Assembly (NCBI GenBank): GCA_024811115.1
Contig: JAKOGH010001195.1
Span: 789,168-853,167 of the forward strand
Source: Terana coerulea
Taxonomy: Eukaryota; Basidiomycota; Agaricomycetes; Polyporales; Phanerochaetaceae
DNA length: 64,000 nucleotides
Direction of reading: 5' to 3'
In this document: positions 48,831 to 60,655 of the stretch, one piece after another
How positions within the stretch are numbered: position 1 is the first letter of the stretch
Layout: every line of letters begins with the position of its first letter
The notes under the pieces: generated by a model
The model's input: only the letters and a program-made list of their open reading frames with translations
Database searches by the model: none
What the model was told of the DNA's origin: nothing
Program-made: the position numbers and the translations under genes

Positions 48831-50091
48831 TTATACTGTACTAGGCCTCAAACTCGCTTCAGGCTGCAATAGTTTCTCCGGAAGAGCGTACGCATAGATA
48901 GGGTCTGCATGATTTCGAACAACCAGAGGCGCATCTATCATCCGAGCTGTCAGAGTGTGCGCTAACTCGGACGTCTGTTCGTCTGCGCCCACCGGACCAA
49001 TGTACCAGACATCTACGGCACTGAGCTCCCTCGGCCAGAGCGGAGGATTTGGCATCGACGGGGTCCAGTATCGCTGCAGAATGGCCTCGTCGATAGATCT
49101 GTAGACTATGATGATCTGCACCAATGACCACGCTTCATCGTGCTTATAAGTGGGGCGCGTGACGAAGCATAGCTGAGGGAAGGTCTGAAGGCTGTCGCGA
49201 ACAGTGAAAACATATCGATCTATGGTGAGTCATGATTAGTCGATTCGTGGGGAGTATATTATAGGGGAGTGTACAGACCATTTAGATCGTGAGAAGTCCT
49301 GCTAAAATTCAGGTTCGTTGACTTCGACCAAAGTGCTTGGATCATCCATACAATCGGATACAAGTCTTCCGGGGGCGGATTCTGTGGGGCGTAGCTCCGC
49401 CGATACCGGTGCTGAATACTTGCACCGGCGAACATCCAGCCAAATACCCAGTTATTCGTGCAGTTGTGAGATTCCAGATGCTCGAGTTGAAAGCTTGCGC
49501 CAGAGCTGATCGGCGGACGGTTTATGCTGGTCTCGCCATCCCACGTCACCCCCTGGAGTATGAGATACCGCAGAGTATGGAAAACAGACAATAGCCGGAA
49601 GAGAGAGGTGTCTGAGCGCAGGTGCAGGTCGAACAAGTGGAGTCGATGAAGACGTTCGAGACCTGCAATCCCTGGCCGAAGTGTGTGAGGCAGGAGAGGC
49701 TTCATCTGGTTTGGCTGCCAATGCCAGTTCGAGAGCTCAATGGTGAGAGCACCTCTCGTCGCCTGAGTTCCGAGTAGCAAAGAGAGGCCGTGTATTGTCG
49801 CTGGGGTGATGTACTTGAAGTTCCACTCTTCGCAACGAATGGACAGGATGTGCGTTGCGAGGTACCCCGAAAGGTTAGAGCGAAGAATTTGAGTGAGGTA
49901 CGTGACATCCGAAGGCGAGCGAAGGCAAATGCTGGCAAAAGAAAAGGTCGAAGCCGGTAGCTCCATTGATAGCAAACCAAAGACAGTCGGGAGATCCATG
50001 CTACGGACCGGCTTTTGTCATATAATGCCACAAGCGCGTCCAAAATGGTATGGATGACATCTGCGGGCAAGGGTGGGAGCCGATCCGGCAT
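48831..50091 (-). CDS. F-box/leucine-rich protein, copy 2, one frame break
   Basis: Starts MPDRLPPLPADVIHTILDAL (50091; an in-frame ATG also at 50160) and has F-box residues WISRLSLVCYQWSYRLRPF. It continues SICLRSPSDVTYLTQILRSN, then leucine-rich LERLHRLHLFDLHL, WDGETSIN and HLESHNCTNNWVFGWMFAGA. An intron (near 49219-49273) joins in phase to RYVFTVRDSLQTFPQLCFVT and the tail WSLVQIIIVYRSIDEAIL. The only break is at plus-strand AAAA 49937-49940, the same spot as one break in copy 1 but with the opposite shift. Role: probable SCF substrate adaptor. Confidence 0.72.
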
Positions 50092-51447
50092 GGAGGTCAA
50101 GGCTGGTACCAGTGCGGCACTCTCATATTGCGATGCGTACTTGGCTTTCACACCTGTCATCAGATAGATAAGCCCGGGCAGATATTTACCGAATATAATG
50201 AAAAAAACCTTTAGACAGTGGCTCCGAGCCGTTAAGTAGAAAGCTTACAACGTCAACCTTTGATATAAAAGACTGGAAGGGGCCATGGTCGAGCTTTTCT
50301 TCATAACTGATTCAGAACGGTTTCCAACAAATGGCAGACACGTACTTACCAGAACAGGGAAGCCAGTACACGCAGAGATAAGGCCGTTTGTGGGCTTGAT
50401 AAACGGCACGATCCTTTAAGGTGTGCGACACCCTCAAACCTCACGACAAGTTAGCGAGGGATGTGCGAGCCCTAAGATATAAGCTAACGGTGGCCTGAGT
50501 ATTCTGAGGAACTCTGAGTGTAGGTGGTAGCTAGTGCGCAAGAAGCTGCGCAGAGCTCACCTATGCTGCAAAGTTGCATTGCCACGTGATTTGCGACATA
50601 TCACTTGATGCAGTACTCTGGCCTGACAGCGTGTGATCGCTCAACCGTACGTTCGCCTGCGCAAATAGTGAGATATAAGAAAGACATTCAATCAGAATAG
50701 TTGTCGCGGTTTGTGAGGACTTACTGGTTACAGACATTCCGGCGATTATTTGTACTCCAGGTACTTATACACTACTTGAAGATGCCAGCGGCGACCATGA
50801 ACAGCTATTCCGGGCAGAACGGCACGCGGAGACATAATGAAACATGACATGAGCTTAGTGAATCTAAGCATAGCGATGAAATCAGAACAAGTAACATACA
50901 GGGTACTGGTGGCTGCATTCATTGCGCCTGTCGGTTGCTGCTTAAACTCGAAGATTGGCCGCAGGTCTACGTCCTTCGGCCTTTGCTTCTTAGTGCGTCT
51001 CACCTGCTGTCGGAGTACTAAGGCGTGCGCTCCTCGCACCCGCTAGGATGTGGTGAGTGCAGTCTCCTCAGCCGGAGTAGCTAGCCTTCGGCGAGCGAAT
51101 TGGGTCGTCTGCTTCGGTGAATGTTGCGTCCAAGCAGAGGAGCGCCAGAATTCCCACGGTTCAAACCAGGGCGCATCAATTAATCCCGCCACACAAGCAT
51201 CTAAAACAGAATATCGACCTCGCCGTTCGTTCACTTGTCCTCGCTGCTTAAATCAGCAAACGTTATGAATACAAAGTCTTACTCTGCGAGGGGGACCTCC
51301 AAGAGCTATCTGCACTTTGTCTAGCAAGTCACTATTATAAATTATAATAGGTCGAAGGCCCCAAGACTAGGTCGAGACTAGGTTGTTTGTACCGAGTTAC
51401 GTGAATTGTGCAGCATGGCTCAAAGAATACATGTGCTCGCTTATCCT
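50092..51447. other. About 1.35 kb without a supported gene
   Basis: A minus frame at 50746-51039 (97 codons) and others show no domain or splice support. Confidence 0.3.
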
Positions 51448-52816
51448 CTATCTGGCCTCCTCGTCAGTATCTGCATCAGTCGTCAGGCCTTCAGGCCGCG
51501 ATGGCGGAGTCGCCTCCGGCTCCGTTGACTGCTCGTGGTCACGTTCATGCACCCGCGCATGTCTTAGCATGTTGGACTTCACAGAAAACGAGCGCCCGCA
51601 GCCTTCTTCCGGACAGACATGCGCTGTACCCAGACATCTCAGATAATCAGCCACGTTCAGAGCTTGCGAGAAACGTACGTCGCTCTCCCGTGTGTGACCT
51701 TATGTGTATCATAAGGCTACTCTGCCTGAACTCACGTCAGGTGTACGAAGAGTGTGTAGTTCATAGGATCCACCCACCGGGTGAAACCCTTCCCACACCA
51801 ACTGCATTCCCATCTGTCTTGCTGGTGTGAAGCCATGGTCGGCGGGGTTGCAAGCGCTTCCGAGCTTGCATCCAAACGAGCCGGTTCGGGTTGGCTCTTG
51901 GCTGGTCGTAGAAGCGGTCGGCGGAGTTAAAGGAGGCAATGTCAACTGTGAAATCGGAGGGAGCTCATTTGACGATTCGTCCGGGAAAATTGCGCGTATT
52001 GGAGGCAGGGTCGGACGACCTGACAGAAGCTGTACCGAAGGGGGAACGGGTTGAGATTTGTGGTGAACAGCCACAGTTTTACATTTTATTGAAACGATAC
52101 GTACCGAAGAATGCGGGTGCCCACCAGAGCGGAGACTTGGTATGATCGGTGACCTTGAAGTAGGTATTTCCCCTCTTGGTCTAAGGGCGAAGTGTTGAAG
52201 AAGCGAGGATAGGGTCTGAACCGGCGGAAAGTTAGGCGAGGGTGTTTCTACTGGACTGCAGACAGATATAATGAGAGCTCAATACCAAGACGTTGAGCTC
52301 ACATATTGTTTCCGGAATTTTGTTCATCCTGATTGTCTGTTCCGCCCGTCCAGCACTCGCTCTCAGCGAACTCCCTGTCGGGGAGTATTCTTACATCGTT
52401 GCTGCCTTCGCCATCTGTATATGCCCACACTACCGTGCCGTTAGTAGGGAGAACCAATACTAGAAAGGATCAAAACGCACCCGACGAGCCTTCCCATGGC
52501 ATTATCATGCTGAGATCACTCATAAGGTCATCATCGTGCAAGATCACAGCCTCTGCGTCCGTATTCTATAAGCCGAGTGGATGTTAGGAGAAGAATGTAA
52601 ACTCGAGGCAAAGTGAGTGAGAACATACATGGAAGATGCGAACCGCCAAAGGCATAAGGGGGTCTGTGAACTGTAACGACTGTGTTAACGGTTTACTAGG
52701 AATACCGCATCCAATGCGACACTCACAGGTGCGATATCAGACACCACAAGCGGTGTAGAATCATTACTACGGTCATTGGAATCTGACCCTTCGGCGGAAT
52801 CTGGCGCTGCGTTCAT
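51448..52816 (-). CDS. C2H2 zinc finger protein (two fingers), possibly fused to upstream gene
   Basis: Exons: 52727-52816, 52629-52670, 52481-52565, 52303-52429, 52105-52255, 51778-52029, 51679-51725 and 51448-51623. The fingers are WECSWCGKGFTRQSSLMIHI and RSHTGERPHVCPEEGCGRSF with SVKSNMLRHARVH: two C2H2 units joined by a TGERP linker, so probably a DNA-binding regulator. Before them lies a Pro-rich stretch (LPPISQLTLPPLTPPTAS). The frame must change once in exon 6 (51840-51900). The first three exons (FTDPLMPLAVRIFH, NTDAEAVILHDDDLMSDLSM) look like the tail of the neighbouring 52773-53800 family; see findings. If separate, the start is the ATG at 52816. Confidence 0.68.
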
Positions 52817-53800
52817 TTACAACCGTCGAACAGTCATATACAGGAGGAGTACCTCGGTTTGCATGAGAAGCAGGTAACATAAACTGATGGAAGGAGTGAT
52901 CGTCGGGAGGATTCTCTGGATCCTGCGGTTCGGCGGAAGCTTTGATCGCTTTGGGCAGTAGGACGCGCATGCGGTAGAAACCCGTAGGGCCTTAATGAAA
53001 ACGCACTGGTCGAATATATTCGTGTTGTCAGACAAAGCCGGATGGCTGTCGGAGTCGCTATGGTTCTGGCGTCCCCAGTTCTCGTGCATGCGTGGAAACT
53101 GACAGCCCCAATGTCCCCAAGACGACGAGAGACCCGCCGCGTTCGCCGCGTCGACGTCAAAACGAACGCACCGCTCTCTTTGGTTTTGAGTGAAAACCAT
53201 CATGGAGAAGTCTGCAGTGAGATCCGCGCCCGTGACGAGCAGCAGCTGCTCGGCGCCGTCGACATCGTGCCCATGCTCGTGCGCGAACTTGAGCCAGGAC
53301 CTGTGGTGGATGAGAATGTACTGCTTGAAGCGCTTGATTTGCTGGGCTTGGGTGCATTGGGTATCGTCCTTGGTGATCAGAATGGCGCCTTCCGCGCTTG
53401 CCGATGCGAAGTTGTAGCTTGCACCGGCTGAGAGCACGTCAAACGGCCTGTGTGTACATCGCATACATGAGATCCTATTGGAAAACGGAGCATGGAGCAG
53501 CTTACTTCGGAGTCAGCGAAATGCTGCCTTTAGCGTCCAAAGCCTCGACATGCGCTGAGCGCTCCACTCTCGCTTTGCGAATATTATGGAGTGTTCGTCC
53601 GATTTGCAGTGGGATAAAGTCTTCGGGAACATCCTCCCCGAGCAAGCGAGCCCCTAAAGGATCCGCAGCATTGAATAATAGCTGAAAGCCTCCTCCCTGT
53701 ATGTACCCCACATCTCCAACCCTAACCGGCTCGAAGTGAGGTGCGGGATCCCTATGGAACTCTCTCTTAGCTTGAGCATATGCATCGCAGTGACGACTGG
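52773..53800 (-). CDS. Agaricomycete-type protein of unknown function (GDVGYI family)
   Basis: The N-terminal part reads YAQAKREFHRDPAPHFEPVR, GDVGYIQGGGFQLLFNAADP and LLGEDVPEDFIPL. After an intron near 53460-53510 it continues FDVLSAGASYNFASASAEGA, IKRFKQYILIHHRSWLKFAH, LLLVTGADLTADFSMMVFTQ and FDQCVFIKALR. The frame then moves by one base at plus-strand CCC 52981-52983 to FYRMRVLLPKAIKASAEPQ. I know this layout as a large mushroom family without an established function. It ends either in frame at 52773 or by splicing at 52853 into the zinc-finger exons. The true start lies upstream of about 53800 and is not resolved. Confidence 0.6.
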
Positions 53801-53849
53801 GCGTACCACAGAGGGATGCCGTATCCTAAACTCTTCATACACCTGGTCG

Positions 53850-54800
53850 TCATTTGTTTAGGCTATCTATGGAATAGTGGTATACACACTTACCGAGCGT
53901 AAATCTCGTAGTCAGGAACGCCTGCCATGGCTCCCTGTGGAATGTCACAGTCTGATTGCGAGCAGCGGAAGGCAGTCGTGCTGAGCAATCGATATGAGAG
54001 TCAGTCGTTGAGGTGTGGAGTGGCTTGAAGCTTAGCCTACTTTCATATACATGGAAAACGCCGGTGCAGTGAGTATGCGGTGCACATCCAAATACACGCT
54101 TTGCAAATAAGAAGTCAGCCTGGTGATGGTTGTTAACAAATGTGGGAACCAAGGAGATTAAAAGCACACATACGCAGTGTACGATCTGCAGGGCAGTGCA
54201 TAACCGGCCTACTTGACATGCATGCTGCAGCAGCACTTAACAACTTCCGTAAGTCTCGCGGTGGGTCCTTAGCCTATCAACGCCAGGCCATTGCTGATGT
54301 CATGTTTTGTGCACCAGCTGAAACAGAGCGAGGGCCAAAGTTCGTCTTTCAATATGTGAGGGGTCGAGTAACAGGGTATAGAATGCATAAGGGACGTTCA
54401 AGTCAAGTTCCCGTCATGTGTGGTGGTGGCACACGCAAAGTCGCTTTGAGCGCTTACAGTGAAAGAAATATCCTTTATCTCAAACTTACCGTATCAAGAC
54501 ATCGGCGATTGCCGTAGCAACGTTGAAGCTTCTGCCTTCCACATTGGGAGAGCCGATGATCTCTGGTCCGGACGTCGACAGCCACCGCCGCTGTAGCGCT
54601 GCCCGTCCAATACTGTACTTGCCATCTGACACAATTCCTGGTCCGACTGAATTCAAACTCGAGCAGCTGTGTATCTGATACATCTGGTGAGCATCAACCG
54701 TACCAATTCAAAGCATGGCATGAACGCTTACAGCCATGAGCGCATCTCTGAAGGCATTACAACCGGCACCTACTTCGTTAGATATCGAACAATGAATACT
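53850..54800 (-). other. Coding-like segments, gene model unresolved
   Basis: Minus frames here look protein-like. At 54486-54683, MYQIHSCSSLNSVGPGIVSD is followed by RWLSTSGPEIIGSPNVEGRS and NVATAIADVLI, with an upstream exon ending NAFRDALMA at a GTAAGC donor. Near 53900-54000 is ARNQTVTFHREPWQAFLTTR, ending at a GTAAGT. They may be 5' exons of the 52773-53800 gene or a separate gene. I do not recognise the family. Confidence 0.35.
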
Positions 54801-55132
54801 GGAGTACAACCATCCCGGTTTGATCATTAGGGTACCGTTGAGTAAGTTCAGAGCACTTCCTTATCACGTGTGAGCTGATACGGACGGATACAGTTAGCGA
54901 CGACGCGTTGCATGGAAGCCGTTGGAGGAAGCACTCAATGGCGTTTCTCTGCCTTCGGCAACCGGATTTAGAAAAGGTGCGCTCCCCGATGAGTGCTATT
55001 CCCTTCCCTATGCCACGCTAATGGAGTCACAAGGATCCCGGCCGATAGATGAAACATATGATGAAGTCATGGAGTACAGACAACTTGGAAGACCTATCGC
55101 CTTGGAGGTATCAGATAGGGGTCAGCTCTGCG

Positions 55133-55140
55133 TATATAAA
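55133..55140 (+). promoter_or_regulatory. TATA box of the DUF2235 gene
   Basis: TATATAAA lies about 80 bp upstream of the ATG at 55220, at the same spacing as for the hemopexin-repeat gene. Confidence 0.5.
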
Positions 55141-55219
55141 CACCTAGCCTATAGTGTGAGTATGCCCCCTTGCTCTTTCTACCTTCGCCCACCGCGCCAC
55201 GCACCACTCAACTCACACT

Positions 55220-58134
55220 ATGGGCTTGGATAGGCCTGACAGAACTGGTTCGCGCGATTCTGCTCTCACCGATATTACCCTCAGCGACTCTCCGCCGCGC
55301 TCTCCCACCACCGTCGAGTCTCCCGGAAGCTACCTACCATTCAAGAACTTTTCCGCTCAGCAGAACTCCGTCTTCGACAGTCGACCAACGATTACAGGGC
55401 TTGATACAAGTAATAGCCCTGGACCTAGGCCTGGGAGTAGGCTTGAGAAAACATGGGTGCCGAAGACACATACGAGTAGGACACTGATTCTATGCTTCGA
55501 CGGAACCGGAGATCAGTTTGATTCTGATGTAAGTCTTTCAATCAAGTCACTGGGTCGAGTCGGAACACGCTCACCAACCGATTCTTGAACGCAGAATTCA
55601 AACGTTGTGCAACTGGTTTCGATGCTGCGCAAAGATGACACGTCTCAGCAGCTGGTGTACTATCAAGTACGCAAATCCACTTGCTTCTACCACCTGACGC
55701 ATATACTCACCTTGGCTAAGCCGGGCATAGGAACGTACAGTGGTATCAATTTCCCCGTCATATCAACCATTAGCAAGACTCTGGATGAGATGTTCGCCAC
55801 CAATTTGTCAACGCACATCGAAGGTGCCGACCATTTTTGGTAAATCGTGTATTCAGAAATCTGACGTCCTTTGTAGAGGGTTATACGTTTCTCATGCAAA
55901 ACTGTGCGTTTTTTTAAATCTCTGCCAGCTACCTCTCTAGGACGCTGACGCCGCTTGCTGTTTCCACAGACACCGCTGGAGACAAGATATGTCTTTTCGG
56001 CTTCTCTCGTGGCGCATATACTGCACGGGCGTTAGCCGGTATGCTTCAAAAGGTATGAACACTCGAATTACATTCGCGTCTTACTGGTCCGCCTAGTTTC
56101 AAGCAGCATTGTTCTTTGTCTTTGCGTTATATACTAACGGATGGCTTCCCTCATGTCAGGTCGGCCTTCTTCCATTGTCAAACCACGCCCAACTTCCTTT
56201 CGCATACGATATGTACAAGTCGGACATCAAGAATGAAGAGGATGCAATGCTTGTGGAGATGTTCAAGAAGACATTCTGTCGTGAGGTCGTCGTAGACTTC
56301 CTCGGTGCGTGGTACGCCTACGTGTTTACATCGTATCAAACGAAACATTGAATATAGTATTCTGTTCAGGGATACAGTTGCCTCCGTTGGGCTTATTCCA
56401 CGATATCTTCCATTTGTCTCCACGAACAACGGCATTCGCCACTTCCGGCATGCCCTTTCTCTTGACGAACGCCGCGTGAAGTTTCTCCCGAGCTTCTGCG
56501 TTGGCGGTACGAACGGCAGCCAATCCAAAACGTTGGGGCGCGGAGCCTTGCGGGCGCGCTCGCTGTTTGGAAGCACGGATGATGGGAACTCCGAGAAAGG
56601 CGATGGACAGGAAGGAAATGGCGGCAAGGATGGGAGGAAAAAGATGAAGAAGACGTTCAGCGCACAGGAAATATTTGAAGAGAAGGTGAACGCGCAGAAT
56701 GAGGAGTGCGACGTGCTGGAGGTATGGTTTGCTGGAGTGCACGCCGGTAGGCTCCCCATCTTTTATAGGCCGTTCTGTCCCTAGCTGAATGGTCCTATTA
56801 TGTAGATGTCGGAGGCGGTTCTGTACAAAACCTAACACCGCACGCACTCGCACGCATCCCGCTCCGGTGGATGATCCGCGAGTGCTTCCGCTGCGGGACC
56901 GGCATCATCTTCGACGCGGTCATGGTGCAGCAGATCGGCATCGATCTTCGCGTCATCGCGCCCTCGACAACACTCGCCGACGTGGAGGTGCAGATCTGCG
57001 AGGCGCCGCCGCGCATGCCGCCGTCCGCGGCAGACGACGCACTCCTCGAGGACTTCAGGCCCTCCGAAGACGAAGACGACAACGAGCCGGCGCGACGTCC
57101 GGCATGGCTGCTCCCGTTCGTCGCGATACAAATTATCATCAAGACAGTCTTCTCCGTCGTGTTCACACCTGCGGTCTACATCGTCTACTTCTTCGCGCTC
57201 ATCTTCGGGTTCGCACACACGGTCGAGCGCGGCTGGATCTCGGACAGCGCACGCGTCGCCGGGTGGAAGGGACACCGTCGGCGCTGGTGGGACTTCGGGC
57301 GGCACAAGGGCGGCAGCGGCGCAGGGAGGCACGTCATCCCGGCGCGCATGCATGCACGGCACGCGTCCGCTGCTGGCAAGGCCGGCGGTGACAAAAAGCG
57401 CGGTAGCGGCGATGCAGGACGGGATGAAGAGAACGGCGCGAAGAGATACGAGCTGCATCCGCACGTCCTTGACATCGCGCTGACGCACGACCGGTCGTAT
57501 GAGGCGCGCGAAGAGCTGAAGGACGCGCTAAGCCCGTTATACGACCAGCTGGCTGCTGGAAGCGGTGAGTCGTCACAGCTTCCCGCTCTCTGGTTCTCGG
57601 CCGTTGATACGGCTGTTGCGCAGGCTGGACGCGGCTCATGTGGCTCATGATGGAGTGGACGCCGATGCGCATCAAGCGCGAGAAGGCGATCGTGCACGCG
57701 CTCGACAACGGCTACAAGTGGATGTACGTCCGCGCCCTGAGCTCCCTGGTCTCTTGCGGGTATGGTGCTGAATGTGCTGCAGACAAAACCGGGGGCGTGG
57801 CCGCAAGATCTACGCGCGCGAGATGGCGGAGGGCATGAAGATCCACCGCTCCGTCAAGACGCGGCTCGAGGCGCGCGGCATGCGCCTCTCCCACCCGCTC
57901 TCGCCGGCGTCGGACACGCACGTCGCGCTCTGCGCGAAGGACCGCGACTCGCCGTACCGCCAGGACTTCAGCCAGGACGGCGCGGGCGCGGTGAAGGAGT
58001 GGATGCACGAGGTGTACGTCCCGCAGGTGCGCCCGCACATCGAGGGGCGCACGCGGAAGGGCGAGGAGCCTGTGCGGCTGCACCATCATGAGTGGAACGT
58101 GGATGCGCCGCGGTATTGGGAGTGGGTTGATTAA
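55220..58134 (+). CDS. DUF2235 alpha/beta hydrolase (Tle1-like phospholipase fold), fungal
   Basis: Ten exons fully in phase (55220-55528, 55595-55666, 55721-55823, 55877-55903, 55970-56052, 56160-56311, 56370-56746, 56806-57564, 57624-57723, 57783-58134) give 777 residues. Motifs: TLILCFDGTGDQFD at the start of the domain, the nucleophile elbow CLFGFSRGAYTARALAGM, DTVASVGLIPRYLPF and WFAGVHADVGGGSV. A hydrophobic segment WLLPFVAIQIIIKTVFSVVF to YIVYFFALIFGFAH suggests membrane attachment. The C-terminus has WLMMEWTPMRIKREKAIVHA, IQNRGRGRKIYAREMAEGMK and ends WNVDAPRYWEWVD. The fold is shared with bacterial type VI phospholipase effectors; the fungal substrate is unknown. No frame breaks. Confidence 0.92.
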
Positions 58135-58383
58135 ATGCGCTGCATAGCCTGGGCTGGAATTAGTCTGGAGACAATGTATAATAAGATGCGAATGGTTACA
58201 TAGCTTGGATTCATCACATTTGCTGGTGTTGTAAGTAGCTCAGAAGAGCGACAAGCGTCTGAAGCAAAGCCGGGATGATATACCATCCTTACGTCATCAT
58301 TTCTAGTGAACATGACGAGCAGGAAGCGCCCGACGTGTACTCTGTTCTTCGCCATGACCTTCGACGACTCGGTGTGCGACGGG
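58135..58383. other. 3' side of the DUF2235 gene
   Basis: Nothing recognised before the direct repeat begins. Confidence 0.3.
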
Positions 58384-60017
58384 TATGAAGGTCCTTGTTG
58401 GACAAAATAGTGGAACTGGGCGTCTGTGCACTCAGACTCGGACTGGGCGCGTCAAATAGGGTTTATTAAGGTAAATTAACGGTATAGGCATCTACCACTC
58501 AAACGCACGCCACCCTCGAACGTACGTCCCCACCTAGTGTTGCCGCAGGGCAGGGCAACCCTGGGGCATGCCCTGCCCTGCCCTGACGGCATCTCGGCAT
58601 TGGCGCTCCAGGGCACCCTGGGGAGCCTCGTGGCGCGCCCCAGGGTCGCCCTGGACCACCCTGGGGTGCGAGCCTCCAAGAGGTGTCCTCGACATGTTTC
58701 GCCTCTGGCTTACATATATTGAGTGCAAATATACAACGATACATACATATGAGTGCTCTGTAGCAATAGTTGATATATTCTAACGCAGCCTTGCAATAAT
58801 CCCGTGCGTCGTTGTGTGCTTGGCTCGATTTCTAGTCATTTTCGACCAGCATTGTCTTAGACGCCAAAGCTCGAGCTCTCAACGCGCGCTTAGTCACGGG
58901 AGACCTTATCCACGGTCAGTGCCACTGTGAGCACGTAGAGTGGACTAAAACTTCAATTCAAATATCACAAATTGACCCAGACTATCGTTTAAAGGCCATT
59001 TCTATGCTCTGACAATTTTTCTCGCCGATGCATACCACCTTAGGATGCAAAGTGTGCTCACCATTGTTCTGGACAGAGCCTCGCAGCGTACAAACTCGAT
59101 TTTGAAAAATTACCAAGCCACCTAACATATTGCTTGGCAGTGTAGCTAATATTTGTAAACATTAGGTACCCTTTCAGAGTGCTGAGCAGGAGCCGAACGG
59201 ACGTTACAGTCTGTTTCTCGCGTTGACCACGGTTGGGCGCTCGCGCCCCAGGGTGCCCCGGACTTGCCCTGGGAGCGCCACATGGAACCCAGGGTGCCCC
59301 AGGGCACGATGCCGAATGATGCCGGACACCCTGGAGTCGCCCTGCCCTGCCCTGCGGCAACACTATCCCCACCAAGGCCATGGGCGCCAGACGGGGTTAG
59401 GCCCCACAAGCACACCTTTAGGCGGCTATTTTGGCTGGAGACGTACGTTTGAGTGGTCACGTACGTTTGAGCAGTAGATGCCTGTAAATCTGCTTTATTT
59501 GTGCTAAATCCTGGACTCGTTCGTCATATCTCACTCTTGTTCTCATACTCGCGCTCTTTTTGTCCCTTCTGTAAGGCTAATCGAGCTCAATATATGCTAA
59601 TTTATATCTTTCTACTGTGATTAGTGCTATTTTGTTCTCACGGGCGTCTTCCTTCGTTGGAGGCCGGGGCACGTGGCAAGCGGCTGCTAAAACGGGCAAA
59701 GAAACAAACATAGGTGGGCCCTCAGATAAGTCGTCGTCAGCAAACATTGTGAGAGTATCTGCCTGTGGTCATTTTTGATATAGATGGCAGTGTCAGCCAG
59801 CCGGATGTTCTTGTATAGTGACTTCCAGTTCCACCGGCATTTCCCGAGCGAGTTCGAGTTTCTGTAGACGCAGACGAGTTATCGCGTAGACGCTGGCGAG
59901 TTTGTTGCCTCCTACCAGTCCCAGTCGCTATCCTACTCATTAGGGCTCGTTAAGACTAATTATCTTTTTGATCGCCCAGTTTACTCGACAATTCCCAGCA
60001 CCAGCATTTTGACCGCC
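58384..60017. repeat. Direct repeat copy 1 (about 640 bp), interrupted by an insertion
   Basis: 58384-58486 and 59485-60017 together match the uninterrupted copy at 60021-60655: TATGAAGGTCCTTG, then GGACAAAATAGTGG, then (after the insertion) CTTCTGTAAGGCTAA, ATATATGCTAAT, GCGGCTGCTAAAAC and GATCGCCCAGT. Copy 1 has diverged from copy 2 by scattered changes. Confidence 0.8.
58485..59484. mobile_element. 1,000-bp non-autonomous inverted-repeat element with TA duplication (MITE-like)
   Basis: Left end TAGGCATCTACCACTCAAAC and right end, read in reverse complement, CAGGCATCTACTGCTCAAAC. Inside the ends, GC-rich blocks with GTTGCCGCAGGGCAGGGC and repeated CCAGGG/CCCTGG are also inverted (about 58540-58690 against 59215-59360). 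It is flanked by TA on each side, while the second repeat copy shows ACGGTAAAT with a single TA, the empty site. No transposase frame is inside. TA target duplication is typical of Tc1/mariner-type or related elements. Confidence 0.85.
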
Positions 60018-60020
60018 ATG

Positions 60021-60655
60021 TATGAAGGTCCTTGTCGGACAAAATAGTGGGACTGGGCGTCCTTGTGCTGGGACTCGGACTGGGCGTGTGAAATAGGCTT
60101 CATTAAGGTAAATAACGGTAAATTTGCCTTATGTATTCTAAATCTCGAACTCGTGCCTGATATCTCAACCTCGTTCTCATACTCGTAGCCCTTCAGTTCC
60201 CTTCTGTAAGGCTAGGTCACCTAAATATATGCTAATGTAGGTCTTTATACTGTGATTAGTACTCTTTTGTCTTCACGGGCGTCATCCTTCGTTGGTGGCT
60301 CCATCACGTGACAAGCGGCTGCTAAAACAGGCGAAGCAACGAGCAGTGGAAGGTCCTCAGATAGGTCGCAGACAGAAAGCATTATGAGGGTGTTTGTCTG
60401 AGGACACGCTCGAAGTAGATGAGAGTGTTGGCCAGCCAGACGTTCTAATTCAGCGACTCCCAGTTCCGGCGGCATTTCCCGAGCGCGAGTTCGAGATTCT
60501 GTAGACGCCGACAAGTTTCCGGCTAGACGCTGGCGAGTTTGCTGCCTCCCACCAGTCCGAGTCGATATCGTCTTCATTAGGGCTCATTGAGGCTAATCAT
60601 CTTTTTGATCGCCCAGTCTACCCAAGAACTCCCAGTACAAGCATTTTGACCATCA
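60021..60655. repeat. Direct repeat copy 2, uninterrupted
   Basis: Head-to-tail with copy 1. The minus strands of both copies carry a similar Arg-rich frame: RQQTRQRL, then SASTESRTR (60245-60577) or SASTETRTR (59737-59940). The unit could be a decayed LTR or other element, as copies end near TTTGACCRYCA, but no internal region is seen. Confidence 0.75.

Noticed and set aside
54922..55233. 103-codon plus frame just before the DUF2235 gene
   Set aside because: It overlaps the TATA box and leader of that gene and shows no domain.
58384..60655. Pair of LTRs of one retrotransposon
   Set aside because: The units are directly adjacent with no internal gag-pol region, and outer flanks show no target duplication.
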